From Epiperipatus broadwayi (Eukaryota; Onychophora; Udeonychophora; Euonychophora; Peripatidae), in assembly GCA_028023455.1 (NCBI GenBank), contig JAQFVV010012476.1, forward strand, positions 4,607,055 to 4,671,054: a stretch of DNA of 64,000 bases, given 5' to 3'. Positions 1 through 11,712 of this stretch are shown in pieces (positions within the stretch are counted from its first letter, which is position 1; every line of letters starts with the position of its first letter). The position numbers and the translations under genes were made by a program. The notes under the pieces are model-generated. The model was not told the DNA's origin and searched no databases. It worked only from the letters and a program-made list of their open reading frames with translations.

Positions 1-427
1 ATAAAACTCAACAATCCTCCTAATACAATTATCCCATCTTTTGTACAAATATACTGATATAAATTATTTATCCAAATCTTTTGCATACTGCATTACCTTT
101 CTCACCCATCTTGTTACCTGCCCTTTACTCATAACCCAATTAAATACTATTTTGGCTATTCTTTTATTATCCATGAACTGCAATCTACCAAACATTTTCA
201 TTTTACTTTTTGCATCTCTCATATGAAAACTTGATCATCCCATTTCTCCTTGAATTGCCTCCCTTGCTGTCTATACATCTGCATCCAATGCATGTCTTCC
301 TCCTTCCCTTTGAACTTTTTCTAAGTATTTTAATACCCCTTTACTAACACATAATGCATCATTACCATATGTTAACCTTGCTACTCCAACTCCCTTCCAT
401 ATAATTCTAGCTACATCATATTTATTA
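1..427 (-). pseudogene. LINE reverse transcriptase C-terminal part, first half of a split copy
   Basis: The complement of this stretch matches the region of the long LINE at 17490-17920, just after its reverse transcriptase palm (encoding a stretch beginning around YDVAKIVWKGV). The copy runs off the window start. It stops abruptly at 427 inside a 13-bp sequence, ATCATATTTATTA, that recurs at 3784-3796, where the same LINE resumes. The two pieces are therefore one LINE copy interrupted by the 3.36-kb insertion between them. Frames are broken by stops, so it is dead. Confidence 0.85.
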
Positions 428-1392
428 AATATATAAATTCAACATTCCTTTTCTTTTTAAAAACTTGTTTTTATTCCAACTATAATTTTCTTTCTCCTTC
501 CAATACGACGTTTCAACTACATTCTGTAGTCATTATCAAGTTTCCTTAAAAAATAATAATAATAATAAAATAAATAAATAAAAATAAAAAACAAAAATAA
601 TAACACAAATAAATAAAATATTAATGCATTCCAAATATATAATATTCAATTAAAACCATAATATTATTATAATCTACAAATACAATTATTTACCTTCTTC
701 CCTATCTTTAATTATTTCTTTTAAATTACCTTTATAAATTAATACTCTTTTTATATAAATTTATTATCTTTTCTCTAAATCTTTACCCATTAACATTCTT
801 TTTATAACTCCCCCCCCCTTTTATTTTTATATATTATTCCTATATTATCTTATTTTTTATCTCTATTTATTAACATTCTATTTAATACTGGTTTATACTG
901 ATCTATATATACTTCCTCTTTTTTTCTCTCCTTAAAATTTGTAATGCATTCCAATGGCCTTATATCAAAATTTTCATGCCTAAATTCCTTTTTATGAATA
1001 TATATAGCATGAAAATTTTGATATAAGGCCATTGGAATGCATTACAAATTTTAAAGAGAGAATAAAAAAAGAGGAAGTTTATATAGATCAGTATAAACCA
1101 GTATTAAATAGAATGTTAATAAATAGAGATAAAAAATAAGATAATATAGGAATAATATATAAAAATAAAGGGGGGGGGGGATTATAAAAAGAATGTTAAT
1201 GGGTAAAGATTTAGAGAAAAGATAATAAATTTATATAAAAAGAGTGTTAATTTATAAAGGTAATTTAAAAGAAATAATTAAAGATAGGGAAGGAGGTAAA
1301 TAATTGTATTTGTAGATTATAATAATATTATGGTTTTAATTGAATATTATATATTTGGAATGTATTAATATTTTATTTATTTGTGTTATTAT

Positions 1393-3550
1393 TGTGACAG
1401 TCAGATTATGTATGCTGGTTTAACCTAGTTCGAATCCTAAGCGAAAGTACCTCGAAGCCACTCATACGCGAGATATTAAATCAAGAATACTATGACCTCT
1501 GCTCTATTTCGCCTATTCTCGAGGCTAATTTACGAACCAACAACACCATCTGAGCCACACATAAATTATTTTTCAACCGGCCACAAAGCTTAGCAACAGC
1601 GGTAGAGACATGGACGGGAAATCCTAAGGAGCTAAATAGTTAAATGTGCAAAAGTACTAAGAAATATGAGTTTTGCGTGCCTGGATCATTAGAAAAGGAA
1701 AATAAAGCATTATAATAAAATTAGGAAACTCAAGCTTTTGATAGTTAAATAATATGTTTCATTAATGGCTTTAAAATATGAATAATGATTTAATGGCCTC
1801 CGCTATTCCTCTAAATTAATGAAGCAAAATAATTAGACAATAAAAACGGATTAATAGGTTTGCGGTCTAAATCTTTTCTTCCCAATTTTATTAAAAATTG
1901 TCAACTCGATCTTCTCGATAAAGTACGATAACAAAAAAGAATCTTTCGCCAAGCAATTCTAATTGCTTTGCGCTAAAAACAGTGTTTAAAAATTATTTAA
2001 AACGTATATAGCTAAATCAGATATACGTGATAAGCTAATGGCGGACAAAAGAGGCGTTATTAAAGAGATCAAGTTGGCACACAAAAGAAACTGACACGTA
2101 TTTAATTAACAAACATAAATAAAATTGGAAAGAGATTTTAAATGAACAAAAATTAACTATTAAACTTAACCGCAATGGAATACTAAATATTTACACTGGT
2201 TAGTAAGGAAGAATAGCGAAGGGAAAAAGGTTACATACAGATAGATGATCACACAATATATATATTTAAGGTTAGTCTAATAAAAATGGTTACATAGCAA
2301 ATACATATAAATTCACTGAAGCAATTAGAAAAAAAATGAACAAAAGGTAGCATAAGAAATAGTTCAATAGAGGAGATACGATTACCGTCCCTTTTCCTGG
2401 GTCATGTTCCCTACGGCGTTCGTGGCTTGATCCGACCATCGAGATGTAGTTGTCCGGACAATGAAAATATGTAGTATGGTTTCACGAAAAGTTCTCCAGA
2501 CACGGGACAGAGTTCAGATGACTATTGAGTGGATATTAAGGCATTTTGAATGGTATTCCGGAACCTCGGCGATAGGCAAAGCTATTTATTTGCCTAGCCG
2601 AGCATATTAGAATCTATCAAACTTATATGATTTTTAGCGTGAGCAGGTTCAAGCTTCTTCATGATTTGTAGACAACAGTTGTAGACTTTTGGGAATAAAA
2701 TCACGAACAAAATCTGACAGAGTTCTCCTAAGAGAAATCTGAATGCACCTTGCAATAGCAAAATCGGAAAGAATCACCTTCACAAGGAAAATCAGAATCA
2801 ACTGAATCCTTCAAAAGGAAAAATCTGAATATGTGAATTCTTCAAAAAGAAAAATCTGAATAATGTGAATTCTTCAAAAAGAAAAATCTGAATAATGTGA
2901 ATTCTTCAAAAAGAAAAATCTGAATAATCAATCTTTTGTTCTCCCTTCTATTTATACCCTCTCTGTCAGCTACCTTCTATTGTTTGTATGATCTGAGATC
3001 TTGATAAGCCTCCCCATGCTCCTTTGTTTCAAAGCAACACTTTCTAAAAATAACTTTAACTTTTTTACTCTAACTTTCTTACTTCAAAGTTTGAATTCTC
3101 TTAATTAAAAAGAAAGAAAGAGAAGGCCATCTTTAATTACACTTGAATGGCTCACTAATTAAAACTATACATTCTTTTAGAAAATGTTGGCAGGCTTATC
3201 TCAAAATCAAATCATACTAAATATTTTAACAAAATTTTAACAACAATATATTATTATTTTTTTATAGTAGAATAAGCATTTTATTTCAGCAGAATTTTGC
3301 ATTAACTCATATATATACGCTAGATGTATATATATGTTTGACTAATAGGTTAAGCAATTTTTATTAATAGAATGAAATTTATTTAAAACAAAATATTTAA
3401 ATGTAATACACGTTTAATAAGCATAATTATTTTTAATTCTAATGCAAAACCCTGCTGATATTGGACTATAAACTTAATTTAGGTCTACAATATTAATCAA
3501 GTTTATAGGAAGATGTGAAGCATGGATTGGACTTCAGATCCATTGCTTCA
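1393..3550. mobile_element. Candidate solo LTR, 2.16 kb, TG...CA ends, 4-bp target duplication
   Basis: This sequence interrupts the right arm of the surrounding palindrome, so its limits can be set against the intact left arm. It starts TGTGACAG and ends TTGCTTCA and is flanked by TTAT on both sides. TG...CA ends with a 4-bp duplication are the signature of LTR-retrotransposon integration. There is no coding sequence, so a solo LTR left by recombination is the simplest reading. At 2.16 kb it would be long for an LTR. It contains a tandem repeat (2833-2930) and a TATTTATACC box near 2950 that could be a promoter. Orientation is unknown. A non-autonomous LTR element is an alternative. Confidence 0.5.
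2833..2930. repeat. 32-bp tandem repeat inside the candidate LTR
   Basis: Three near-identical 32-bp units start at 2833, 2865 and 2897, each beginning GTGAATTCTTCAAAAAG and followed by an AAATCTGAATAAT segment. More diverged units extend upstream to about 2750. Short internal repeats in this position are common in LTR U3 regions, where they may hold enhancer sites, but no function can be shown here. Confidence 0.85.
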
Positions 3551-3796
3551 TTATTTTTGTTTTTTATTTTTATTTATTTATTTTATTATTATTATTATTT
3601 TTTAAGGAAACTTGATAATGACTACAGAATGTAGTTGAAACGTTGTATTGGAAGAAGAAAGAAAATTATAGTTGGAATAAAAACAAGTTTTAAAAAGAAA
3701 AGGAATGTTGAATTTATATATTTATTATCATGGAGCTATAATTTAAGAAGAAAAAGAAGTGAAAAGATGTGTATATAATTATAATCATATTTATTA

Positions 3797-4377
3797 TATG
3801 AAAACACTTATCAACCTTTTTCTTTTCTTTGCTTCATTTATCAATTTTTTCTCCCACTTATGCAAATAACTTTTCTGATTACTTAAAATAATTCCCAAAT
3901 AACTATATCTATTCACCACACTTAACTTAATATCTCCCAATAAAAATTCTACATCTTCTCTTTCCCCAGTATTAACCATCAATATATTTGATTTTTCTTC
4001 ACTAAATTTAATCCCCCTCTCTTTACCCACGCTTGCACATGTCCTCAGCATAACTTCCATATCTTCTCTTCTTTCTGCACACAAAAATATATCATCCACA
4101 AAAAAAAGACGACAAAATATATACTCCCTTACTACCTATTAACGGTATCTCTATTCTCTTCCTAATCTTTCTATTGCTCTTTCCATTTCACTCAAATACA
4201 ACACAAACAAAATAGGTGACATAGGGCATCCTTGCCTTAGACCCATCCCATTTTTAACTTTAACGGATTCTATATTCCCTAATTGATATATATATATATA
4301 TATAATAATTATGTTTATATAATTTTTAATAATATCCACTAAAGCTTCATCAATTCCCAAATTTGCTAAACTTATCC
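3797..4377 (-). pseudogene. LINE reverse transcriptase core, second half of a split copy
   Basis: Continuation of the antisense LINE at 1-427. Read on the minus strand it gives GLRQGCPMSPILFVLYLSEM and then LCAERREDMEVMLRTCASVG, matching the palm and thumb regions of the LINE at 16897-17494. It is truncated upstream at about LINE position 16897. A (TA)n stretch has expanded inside the coding part (4288-4303), and stops interrupt the frame around the FADD motif region (near 4100-4150). Confidence 0.88.
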
Positions 4378-4850
4378 ATACACTAATGCCACCTAGTGCA
4401 AGGTTTACTAATTAATGAATGCAAGAAGATTTAGGCATAATATGTTATATTTATATCAATCCTGTACATAAGATTATAATGCCTGCAATTTTTAAAAAAT
4501 CAAAGACACCAAAACATGTAGATGCTGAACCAGGATCAGGTCTGTATAACTCTACAAGTGAATAAGTTTGGATTGAAAACATTTGTATGTTCATTGTGGG
4601 ATCATGGCTTTATAATTATAACTAAATAGGTAAATGATGGCTGCTGGAGGGTTGCATTAGCTTCCATGATCTAGGTGCTGTACTTTCAGATCAAAGGCTT
4701 TTCACTGACAAATCACAGACTAGAAGATAGTCTAGGAATCTTGGAAAAATACACATTGGATAGAGATTTTATGCACAGATCTTCTTGCATTTATTGATTA
4801 CTAAGACTTACAGTGGTTGTGCTATGGTATGAAAGAGTGTGCTACTCTAT
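4378..4850. repeat. Diverged palindromic MITE of the CTCTCCATA family
   Basis: The left end (GCCACCTAGTGCAAGG, then GAATGCAAGAAGAT) is the inverse of the right end near 4780-4840 (ATCTTCTTGCATTTATTGATTACTAAG and so on). The interior, with TAGACTATCTTCTAGTCTG-like arms and a TTTTATGCACA motif, matches the better copy at 44671-44918. It abuts the truncated end of the LINE. No coding sequence is present. Confidence 0.6.
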
Positions 4851-7800
4851 TAATCACTGATGTTGTTAGATTATTTTCAGTATATTATCTGTATAATACT
4901 GACATTATTTTTTAAGTAATAAATTAATACAGATTTTAATATTCATGTTTTACCATCAAATGAATGCAAAACCAGCAAGTGAAATAGCATCAGAATGAAC
5001 TACAGAAATATAATTGGGGGTGATATCATTAATGGATATTATTTGGTGTAATCATGTGATGATGTTAGTATTTTTAATGGTGATTTTAACCTGTGGCACA
5101 CATCATGGTAACATTGTAGTAATAGTTGAAAACAATATTTAAAAACAAAACATTGCACAAATCACTTGTATAATCTTTAATCCAATGCTTTATAAGTAAG
5201 CTTTGACTTTATTTTATTGTTTTGACTCATCAAGTCTTCATCAGAGATTTTAAGTCTGTTTGAACAAAAAGGAAAAAAAATACACCTGGGTCTCATTTTA
5301 TGTGATAGATAAGTTCCTCAGAATACACGTGCAAATGAAATTGCACAAAAATAGACGTAACTTACATTGAAAAAGGGGGGATGCAGTCTGTGATTTTTCA
5401 AAATTCGTGTAAAAGCAAAGCACCAATGTAAAATTTTTTTAAAATTTGCACAAAAAAAAAATAAGGAAATAAAATATGATTAATAAAAAATTTCAAATTT
5501 GAAAAAAATTAATACAAGACAAACTTTTTTTAACTATAATATTTAATTTTATTCAAAATAATATATTTCTATGCATACTTTACAGTACAGTAATTTACAT
5601 TTTTTTATACACGTTTTAATTATTGTTGCTATTTGCCAAAAAACACTTTCGTTTGCACTCTCATGTAGTGTTAATGGTTTTCTGTTGACAACGTAATTAG
5701 TAATTAATCTTTGAGATGATGATTTTATTAATTGTTTATAAACTTAGACTTATGATAATAAAAAAACATTTATTCACCACTGCTGGAAAAAATTTAATTC
5801 AAACTAACAACTAAAAATTAAATTCTTATTTTTGTGTTTAATTTTTTAATTTTCAATTCCGTTTAAAAATCAAATTTTGTTTTACATCACATTAATTTCA
5901 AGTTGCCATAAGTAATTTTTAAATTGTTAATTACAATTAAAAATCAGATTTTAATTTTTAATTGTCAAATTTAATGTGCCCACTGCTATTACTCACCTGT
6001 TAAAAATAAACTTGCGGACACTAAATGATTAATAATTGATTATGTTCTTTTTTAAAAAGCAAAAACAGAATGTGATTTAAAATGCAAAATTAACACACAC
6101 AATGTTTGAACAAATTTACATTATAATCTTGTAAAATTTAATGTGTGTATACATAAAATATGGAAATCATGATTATTATAAAGCACTGAAAATATTGAAA
6201 TTACTAAGATGAAAGTTGAATTCCAATAATGTGGTATTACTTTCAATATAACGTAAGTGCATGAAATTTATTATTTAAAGTAATAGTGCATTATTGGAGT
6301 ACGACTTTCAGTGAAACATGAATCGCACAACTTGAAAATCATGTTAAATAAGTCCACATAAAAGTTTAAAAATAATAAAGCAGGTGGTTTAAATTTTTTT
6401 ATAAATAGTTCATAAATACAATATTAATGTTTTTTTTTCAGAAGTCTGATCTCAAGATTGTTGTAATACTTATAGTATTTTGGTTGTTTCAACATAAATT
6501 CACTTTTTCTTTGATGTTTGTTTGGTTGTCTATTATATATTTGTTTAATGACCAGAACTGAAATTAAAATAATAGTGATATATTAACCCTTTTGCACTTT
6601 GCTAGCATTCTCACAGATTTCTTTGTTCTCTATTGCTTTAAACTTTCAACTTTCATTTTAATATTAAACCAATATTATTTATCAGAATATAATAAATTTG
6701 ACATCATTTGATAAATATTTTTGTTTAGAAATTAAATAAATTTTAAAAAATTACATTTGATTTTTAGAATTATTTTTAAAATTAGATTTTAATCAAAACA
6801 AAGTGCTGTTTCATCATCAAATTTTAGATGGAGAAGTTTCAATTTGTAAAATAAATGAAATCTTCTTTGTTAAATGTTTGTTTTAAAAATCTGAACTAAT
6901 TAATTTTAATATCTAGTAAATCTATCAATTGATGATTTAAAAGTTTAAAAATTTTTTGTAATGTTTACGATATTGTTAAATGTTATAACAGATTGTTGAG
7001 TGACATCATTTTTAGACAGTTGTATGTGTCTATGGCAACATTATTCAAAAGAATATATTCTTTTATATTTAAAAATTAAATATTTCTGAAAAAAATAAAT
7101 ATGTAATAATATATATTTTTGATTTCCAATAAATTATTACCCAATTACTATACAAAAATGATTATAAACTTTAAAAAACATCAAGTTTTAAGACAATTGT
7201 AATATTTTCTCTAAGTAATCTCACAATGTTTAAGACCACCAAACACATAATAGACATCCATCATCAAATATTTTGAAGACCTGCCTATTCAATTATCCTG
7301 ACATTTTTTGAATTGTTTTGAAATTAAAATGTTAGAAAAATATATACATCAATTTTAAAGCTATAAGAAAAAAGGTTCATAAAATTTCTCAGCAGAGGAT
7401 GAAAAATGTGAATACAATTTCTTGGCTTCCAGTCTGAGAATGTTTCATAATTAAAAATGCAATGGTCAAGATTGTTGGTAGCATAGTCCATGTATTTCAA
7501 AGTACCATGGTAGTACTACAGTGTTTTCTCTTAAAATATTTTTCATACAGCTTTACTATTACTTGCGGGCCATTTTGTATTAAAAACTTGTATTAACCTA
7601 ATTAGTGATTTATTAGTTACAAGAAAATTCTGAAGATGTCACTAGTCTACAGATCAATTTACAGAAAAAAAGATGAAAGAAGCTGACAAGGGATTACTTT
7701 TTACAGATTTGTTATGACTTTATAATAATTTGTTCAGGTTTAAAAATTGAAATTCATCCAACAAATATTTCGACAATTTTCTTTTTAGAATAATGTAATG

Positions 7801-7954
7801 ACAAAGAACCAATAAACCTAACATCATCGTTCCTATTACCTATTGCACATTTTTATATATTTTGGAAAATACATAATTCTAGTAAACCGTTTTATTCTTT
7901 TTTTCTGCAATAATTGTTATGATTAAAAAATGTTAAAACATTTAACATCAGAAC
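4851..7954. other. AT-rich DNA without recognisable genes
   Basis: No coding sequence, RNA gene or clear transposon end was recognised. The stretch is rich in short A and T runs. The only clear structure is the hairpin listed at 6205-6325. Confidence 0.6.
6205..6325. repeat. Short imperfect hairpin, MITE-like
   Basis: The left arm beginning ATGAAAGTTGAATTCCAATA is matched in reverse by the right arm ending TATTGGAGTACGACTTTCA. The arms are about 45 bp and flank a short loop. No second copy was noticed in the window, so element status is an inference. Confidence 0.5.
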
Positions 7955-8388
7955 AGGTTTGAATTTGTAATAAAAAAACATGTACTTAAAGCTGAGCGCT
8001 TTCAATTTTGGATGGTATCATAATAAGATCATTATGGGACTAAAGGAAAGTTACTTTTGAATATTAAATAATAGATTATCCTAATATTGAATTTTATCAT
8101 ATAATAGTAAATCATTCATGCACTTTACTACTGTTACACAATGCTTTATTTACCACCCTCTTTTACAGTTTACAGTTTCGATTGCCCCATCAATCTTCTT
8201 CAGAACTACAACATAATACAAACATATAAATATACATGAACATATAATTTAATAACATTGAATTTTAAGGAGTATATTTACATACTAATGACAAAAGGGG
8301 CATTACAAGTACCATTTTTTAAAATGTGGGATGCTAGCATCCTTTTTATTGATGGCATGATGATCTTCAGCTATTCACTACACCTTCT

Positions 8389-8610
8389 TCACCTTTCTAT
8401 CATCTCTCTCAGAACAAATGATGCCAGCCATAGAGAAATCAAAGTTAAGACCTGCAATGTGTGATTCAAGAAAATGGAAGAGTATTCATTGCTTTTCTTG
8501 GCCCAGTTGTACAGATAATTATGCTGAACAAGTCTTATAGATAAGTTATTCTGAGTCCCACCATAATAAACCAGTAAACAATTAGATTCTTTGCAATTAA
8601 TTTTGTCCAC
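8389..8610 (-). pseudogene. Penelope-like GIY-YIG region in the inverted left arm
   Basis: The minus strand encodes a relic starting DKINCKESNCLLVYYGGTQ and ending LASFVLREMIER. The same segment in the right arm at about 11915-12130 reads YKINCKDHNCLKAFYGET and so on, so this is the inverted duplicate of the element's 3' end. In Penelope-like elements this region is the C-terminal GIY-YIG endonuclease, where Y-I-G-E-T/S is the usual motif. Here it is altered to Y-Y-G-G-T. Non-functional. Confidence 0.65.
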
Positions 8611-8879
8611 AATTTGATGAGAAGGGTCTGTAAGTAATTTACCCTTTAAATTATTTAATAATTTATTTAAAGATGGAGTGAGTGAAAACTGTTATTGTAT
8701 TTATTGGTATAAATATTACTTAATTTGTGTGTGAGTTTCAAAACATGTGGGAGACTAGATCATTTTTTAATATCAGGTTAATATTTGTAGGACAATATTT
8801 TGTTATAAAAATTAGTGATAATTGCAATTATTTTTTTAAATTGTACCTAATGTTGATTAAATCTTTAGTGTATAGTTCA

Positions 8880-10350
8880 ATGTTTTTCCCCAATCTGTCT
8901 CGAATTTGCACAGTTTAAATTTCTATGGAGAAAATCTTTCAGATCAATGTATTTATGAGAGAAATAAGTATTAGAGCTAGGGTTTATGGTGTATCTTACA
9001 TAAAAAAAAGGGTCAGGGAAGAGTTATCTAATTTTTTAAATATAAATCTAAATCTAAAAAAAATTTCTAGTCTTGTAATATTAAGTTTATTAGAAATATT
9101 ATTACAAAAAAAAAAACCTTGAGTGCTTGAAAGAAGATAAGGATAATAGGTTTGTGTTTTTTAAAGTGGAAAGAGTTTGACTTTAAAATTAGTCAGAAAA
9201 TTGGTAACTTGTGTTTTATTGAAGTAAAAGATTATAATTTAAAAGGGTAGAAAAGATAATGTTGCTTTAATTCTTAGAAAACTTAGGCAACAAACTGTCA
9301 AGTTCTGATTACTATAAAATATACAAGCCAGCTGCCATTGTTTCTAGAATATTTGTGGATAAAAAGCTGTACAATGAACATTTCCCACTTTACCTTCTTC
9401 TTGACTTTTGTAACTTGTAACTTTACTGCACAGCTAAACTTATTGGCTCTTGGCTCTTAGAAGACCTTGGTTTTGATTCATAAGTTTGAATTTATTGAAT
9501 TTATTGAAAAAATTCAAAATCTCAAAATCGATAAGAACTGCAAAATTACATCTCTGGACATTAAGAAATTGTTAGCCAAGAGGTCATCACACCCACCTTG
9601 CAAGCAAGTAGTTGGTTGCAGATAGGTGTGGGTTCATGTCCCGGCCGATGCTATGACATATGGAAAAAAAAAAAAGAAATTGAATGGGTTTGTCCCTCAT
9701 TATGAATCTATTAAAATTGTAGAAGAATTATTGCAGAAAGTCCACTATAACATCGAAAAAAACTTTATTATAGACACATTATATTGGACTAGTGATAAAA
9801 TAATCACATCAATTAATTACAAAACATATAAAATGAATCATAGCTGACCTATAAGTTCCCATTCAGCTGATTGGTCTCTAGTCTGTACTTGTCCAAATTT
9901 GAGAATTTGATTCTTCCAAAATTTGGGTATCAGTCAAATACAGTCTTATATTCCAGATATATGGATGATGTTTTTGGATGTGCTAATGAAGAAACCAGTA
10001 GTAAAATTCATATTGAATTAGCATCTACAACTGCTCTAACTTGGACCATCGAGAAGAAAGATGAGCTCCTGCTTATATATAATTTTTAGTCTTACATATT
10101 ATCAGACAGAACAATATATTAACTTATAGGATGATTTGAAATCATAGAAGGTAAAAGGTGTCATACACCCTAGGTCAAATACTTCCTTCACCCATAAAAA
10201 TGTTGGTCTGAAAGATTTCCCCATGGAAAGTTAAATCTGTGCAAATTTAAGGCAGATTGCAGAAGAAACATTGATCTATACACTAAATATCTAATCAGCA
10301 TTCAGTACAATTCTAAAGAAATAACTGCAATTTGCACTAATTTTTATAAC
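8880..10350 (+). pseudogene. Penelope-like reverse transcriptase relic
   Basis: Fragments in several frames follow the Penelope reverse transcriptase order: SSDYYKIYKPAAIVSRIFVD near 9305-9360, a truncated SLDIKKL motif at about 9550-9570 (the position of the catalytic SLD block, cut by the SINE), then IKIVEELLQKVHYNIE near 9710-9755, and YSRYMDDVFGCANEE at about 9950-10000, which carries the Y-x-D-D catalytic box. The sequence then continues TWTIEKKDE. The frame is broken by stops and shifts throughout and interrupted by the SINE and, downstream, by the Merlin-like element. Confidence 0.7.
9572..9673 (+). mobile_element. Short tRNA-derived SINE with 9-bp target duplication
   Basis: About 100 bp flanked by AAGAAATTG at 9563-9571 and 9674-9682. 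It starts GTTAGCCAAGAGGTC, containing an A-box like TAGCCAAGAGG, then a B-box like GGGTTCATGTCCC followed by CGGCCGATGCTATGACA, and ends in an A-run. Almost the entire body is a tRNA-like head with a short tail. It has inserted in the reverse transcriptase relic, directly after the codons for SLDIKKL. Confidence 0.85.
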
Positions 10351-10883
10351 AAAAATCTGGTACTGTTCTATTAGCCAGTGTCAACTGCTTGATGGCATTA
10401 TTTCTATGTAAAAACACAGAAATATGCCATTTACATGGCCTCTTCCGATAGCCTTATTTCTATGCAAAAGCACAGAGTCTGTTTAATGTGGTTACTCGCA
10501 CCGCTGGTACTATTTTTATACTAAATGTATAGAATGATGCCATTTTGGTGGCTGGCCTGCTGCTTTGTGTTACGCACTTTATCCCAATGCTCACAATTCA
10601 AAGTTCCCTACAGTATCATATGAGTGCTCTGGACTTCAGCCTGCCATAGCTTTTTAAATATGCATGTCAAAGTAATTAGCTTACAACTCATCTGATCTAC
10701 TATTATCTTCTAACAATTGTAACACCATCACCTCACATCCCTTTTTAATGTGGAATCTTCAATAAATTTGGAAAGGGTATGGCCAAGCAGAATTTCAACT
10801 AGCTCATGAAAAAAGCCACATTTGCATGAGAACATGTCCACAACAAATAAAATGGCTGACTTGAAAATGGACAGTTTAAAATT

Positions 10884-11279
10884 GTGACAACTGCCATCCA
10901 TAGAAACTGGCGTGGTGGCACAGTGAATCTTCTGAGGACATGTGCAAGGCTGGATAAAAAGATGGGGATTAGGTTTATTGATAATGCTTTAAATACTGAA
11001 CTGTATTTTAATTTAGGACTGTGCCATGAGACCAGTGAATGCTTCACCACAGCCGTTCCAATGTGCTCGGTGGCCACCCTTATGCAGGCCATACATGAGA
11101 ATGTGAAGCCTGGATCAATCAGCTATGCTGACTGTTGGAAGAGGTACAAACCCTCAGAGGCTGCAGGTGCCCTGGGGCTCAAGTGGTGCAACAACATCTC
11201 TGGACAACTATCTGTGCGAGTTCATGTGGTGATGGGAAACATCTTCGCAAGGCTGAAGATGTATTCTGGACCATCTTAG
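10884..11279 (+). pseudogene. Merlin/ISXO2-like (DDE) transposase relic
   Basis: The open frame encodes GLCHETSECFTTAVPM, then HENVKPGSISYADCWKRYKP. This resembles the ISXO2-like/Merlin DDE transposase core, which typically has a CRET-x-ECF block followed by I-x-x-NI-x-x-G-T-x-I-x-SDxW-x-x-Y. The aspartate of ADCW would be the second catalytic residue. Near 11210-11275 another frame gives LCEFMW and AEDVFWTIL, which look like the C-terminal end after a frameshift. The upstream segment (IHRNWRGGT) is separated from the core by foreign sequence of LINE origin (10933-10977). Length is about half of an intact transposase. Confidence 0.62.
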
Positions 11280-11514
11280 CTGAGATGAATCTGACCAAAA
11301 AATAGGAGAGTTTTTTTGGTTTGGATTGACTATTAAATTGACTGTTGTTGTTGTTTGCAAGTTGATTGATCAATCCACCCCATGTGGTTGTTGAAAAGAA
11401 ATATGACAATTGTTTCCAATCAATAAACAGATCGAGGTCATTTATTTCTTTAGTATTTATTTCTTAAATATTACTTGTTTAATTTTGTTAAAAGGAAAAG
11501 AAAAATTAGTTTTT

Positions 11515-11608
11515 GTCTTGCATTGTTAGCCGAGAGGTATCGCAGCTGCCATGCAAGCAAGTAGTTGGTTGCAGATGGTTGTGGGTTCGCGTCCCGGCCG
11601 AATGGTAA
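11515..11608 (+). mobile_element. tRNA-derived SINE with 14-bp target duplication
   Basis: About 94 bp flanked by AAAAATTAGTTTTT at 11501-11514 and 11609-11622. It contains GTTAGCCGAGAGGTAT (A-box) and GTGGGTTCGCGTCCCGGCCG (B-box) and ends AATGGTAAAA. It is the same family as the copy at 9572 and sits near the right end of the Merlin-like element, so it inserted after that element. Confidence 0.87.
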
Positions 11609-11712
11609 AAAAATTAGTTTTTTCTCCTGGTGGCCCAGTAACATTATATTTCTGTGTTTTTGCATAGCAGCAATGCCATCAAGTGGCTGACACTGGCTAA
11701 TAGAACAGTATG

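Larger units (their letters stand above)
428..3783. mobile_element. Palindromic Penelope-like insertion with a nested LTR
   Basis: This block is inserted in the antisense LINE and is flanked by a perfect 13-bp target duplication (415-427 and 3784-3796). It consists of a left arm (428 to about 983), a spacer of about 25 bp, and a right arm (about 1009-1392 plus 3551 to about 3728) that is the reverse complement of the left. The right arm is split by the sequence at 1393-3550. A non-palindromic tail of about 55 bp (3729-3783) follows. The arms encode, facing each other, a short stretch ending VYIDQYKPVLNR, which resembles the end of the GIY-YIG region of Penelope-like elements. Assignment to Penelope is inferred from that and from the inverted architecture. 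The palindrome and duplication are direct observations. Confidence 0.7.
10359..11712 (+). mobile_element. Merlin/ISXO2-like DNA transposon relic nested in the Penelope-like element
   Basis: Bounded by inverted repeats: TACTGTTCTATTAGCCAGTG from 10361 is repeated inverted, ending at 11710, and the similarity runs about 65 bp into the element on each side. Flanks AAAAATCT and CAAAAACT could be a decayed 8-bp target duplication. It splits a Penelope-like reading: NFYNKN-type sequence on the left resumes on the right, leading into the GIY-YIG part. A transposase relic lies inside (10884-11280) and a SINE near the right end. Confidence 0.7.

Noticed and set aside
595-1392. Assembly artefact inverted join
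   Set aside because: The arms have diverged (for example TTTCTCTCC against AGAGAGAATAAA at the inner part) and the outer flanks carry a 13-bp target duplication, so a biological insertion is more likely.
9572-9673. Functional tRNA gene
   Set aside because: It has tRNA-like boxes but is flanked by a target duplication and an A-run, occurs in seven similar copies and does not keep a complete acceptor stem. It is a SINE.
10799-11092. 97-residue minus-strand frame
   Set aside because: Antisense shadow of the Merlin-like transposase relic; the plus strand carries the recognisable motifs.
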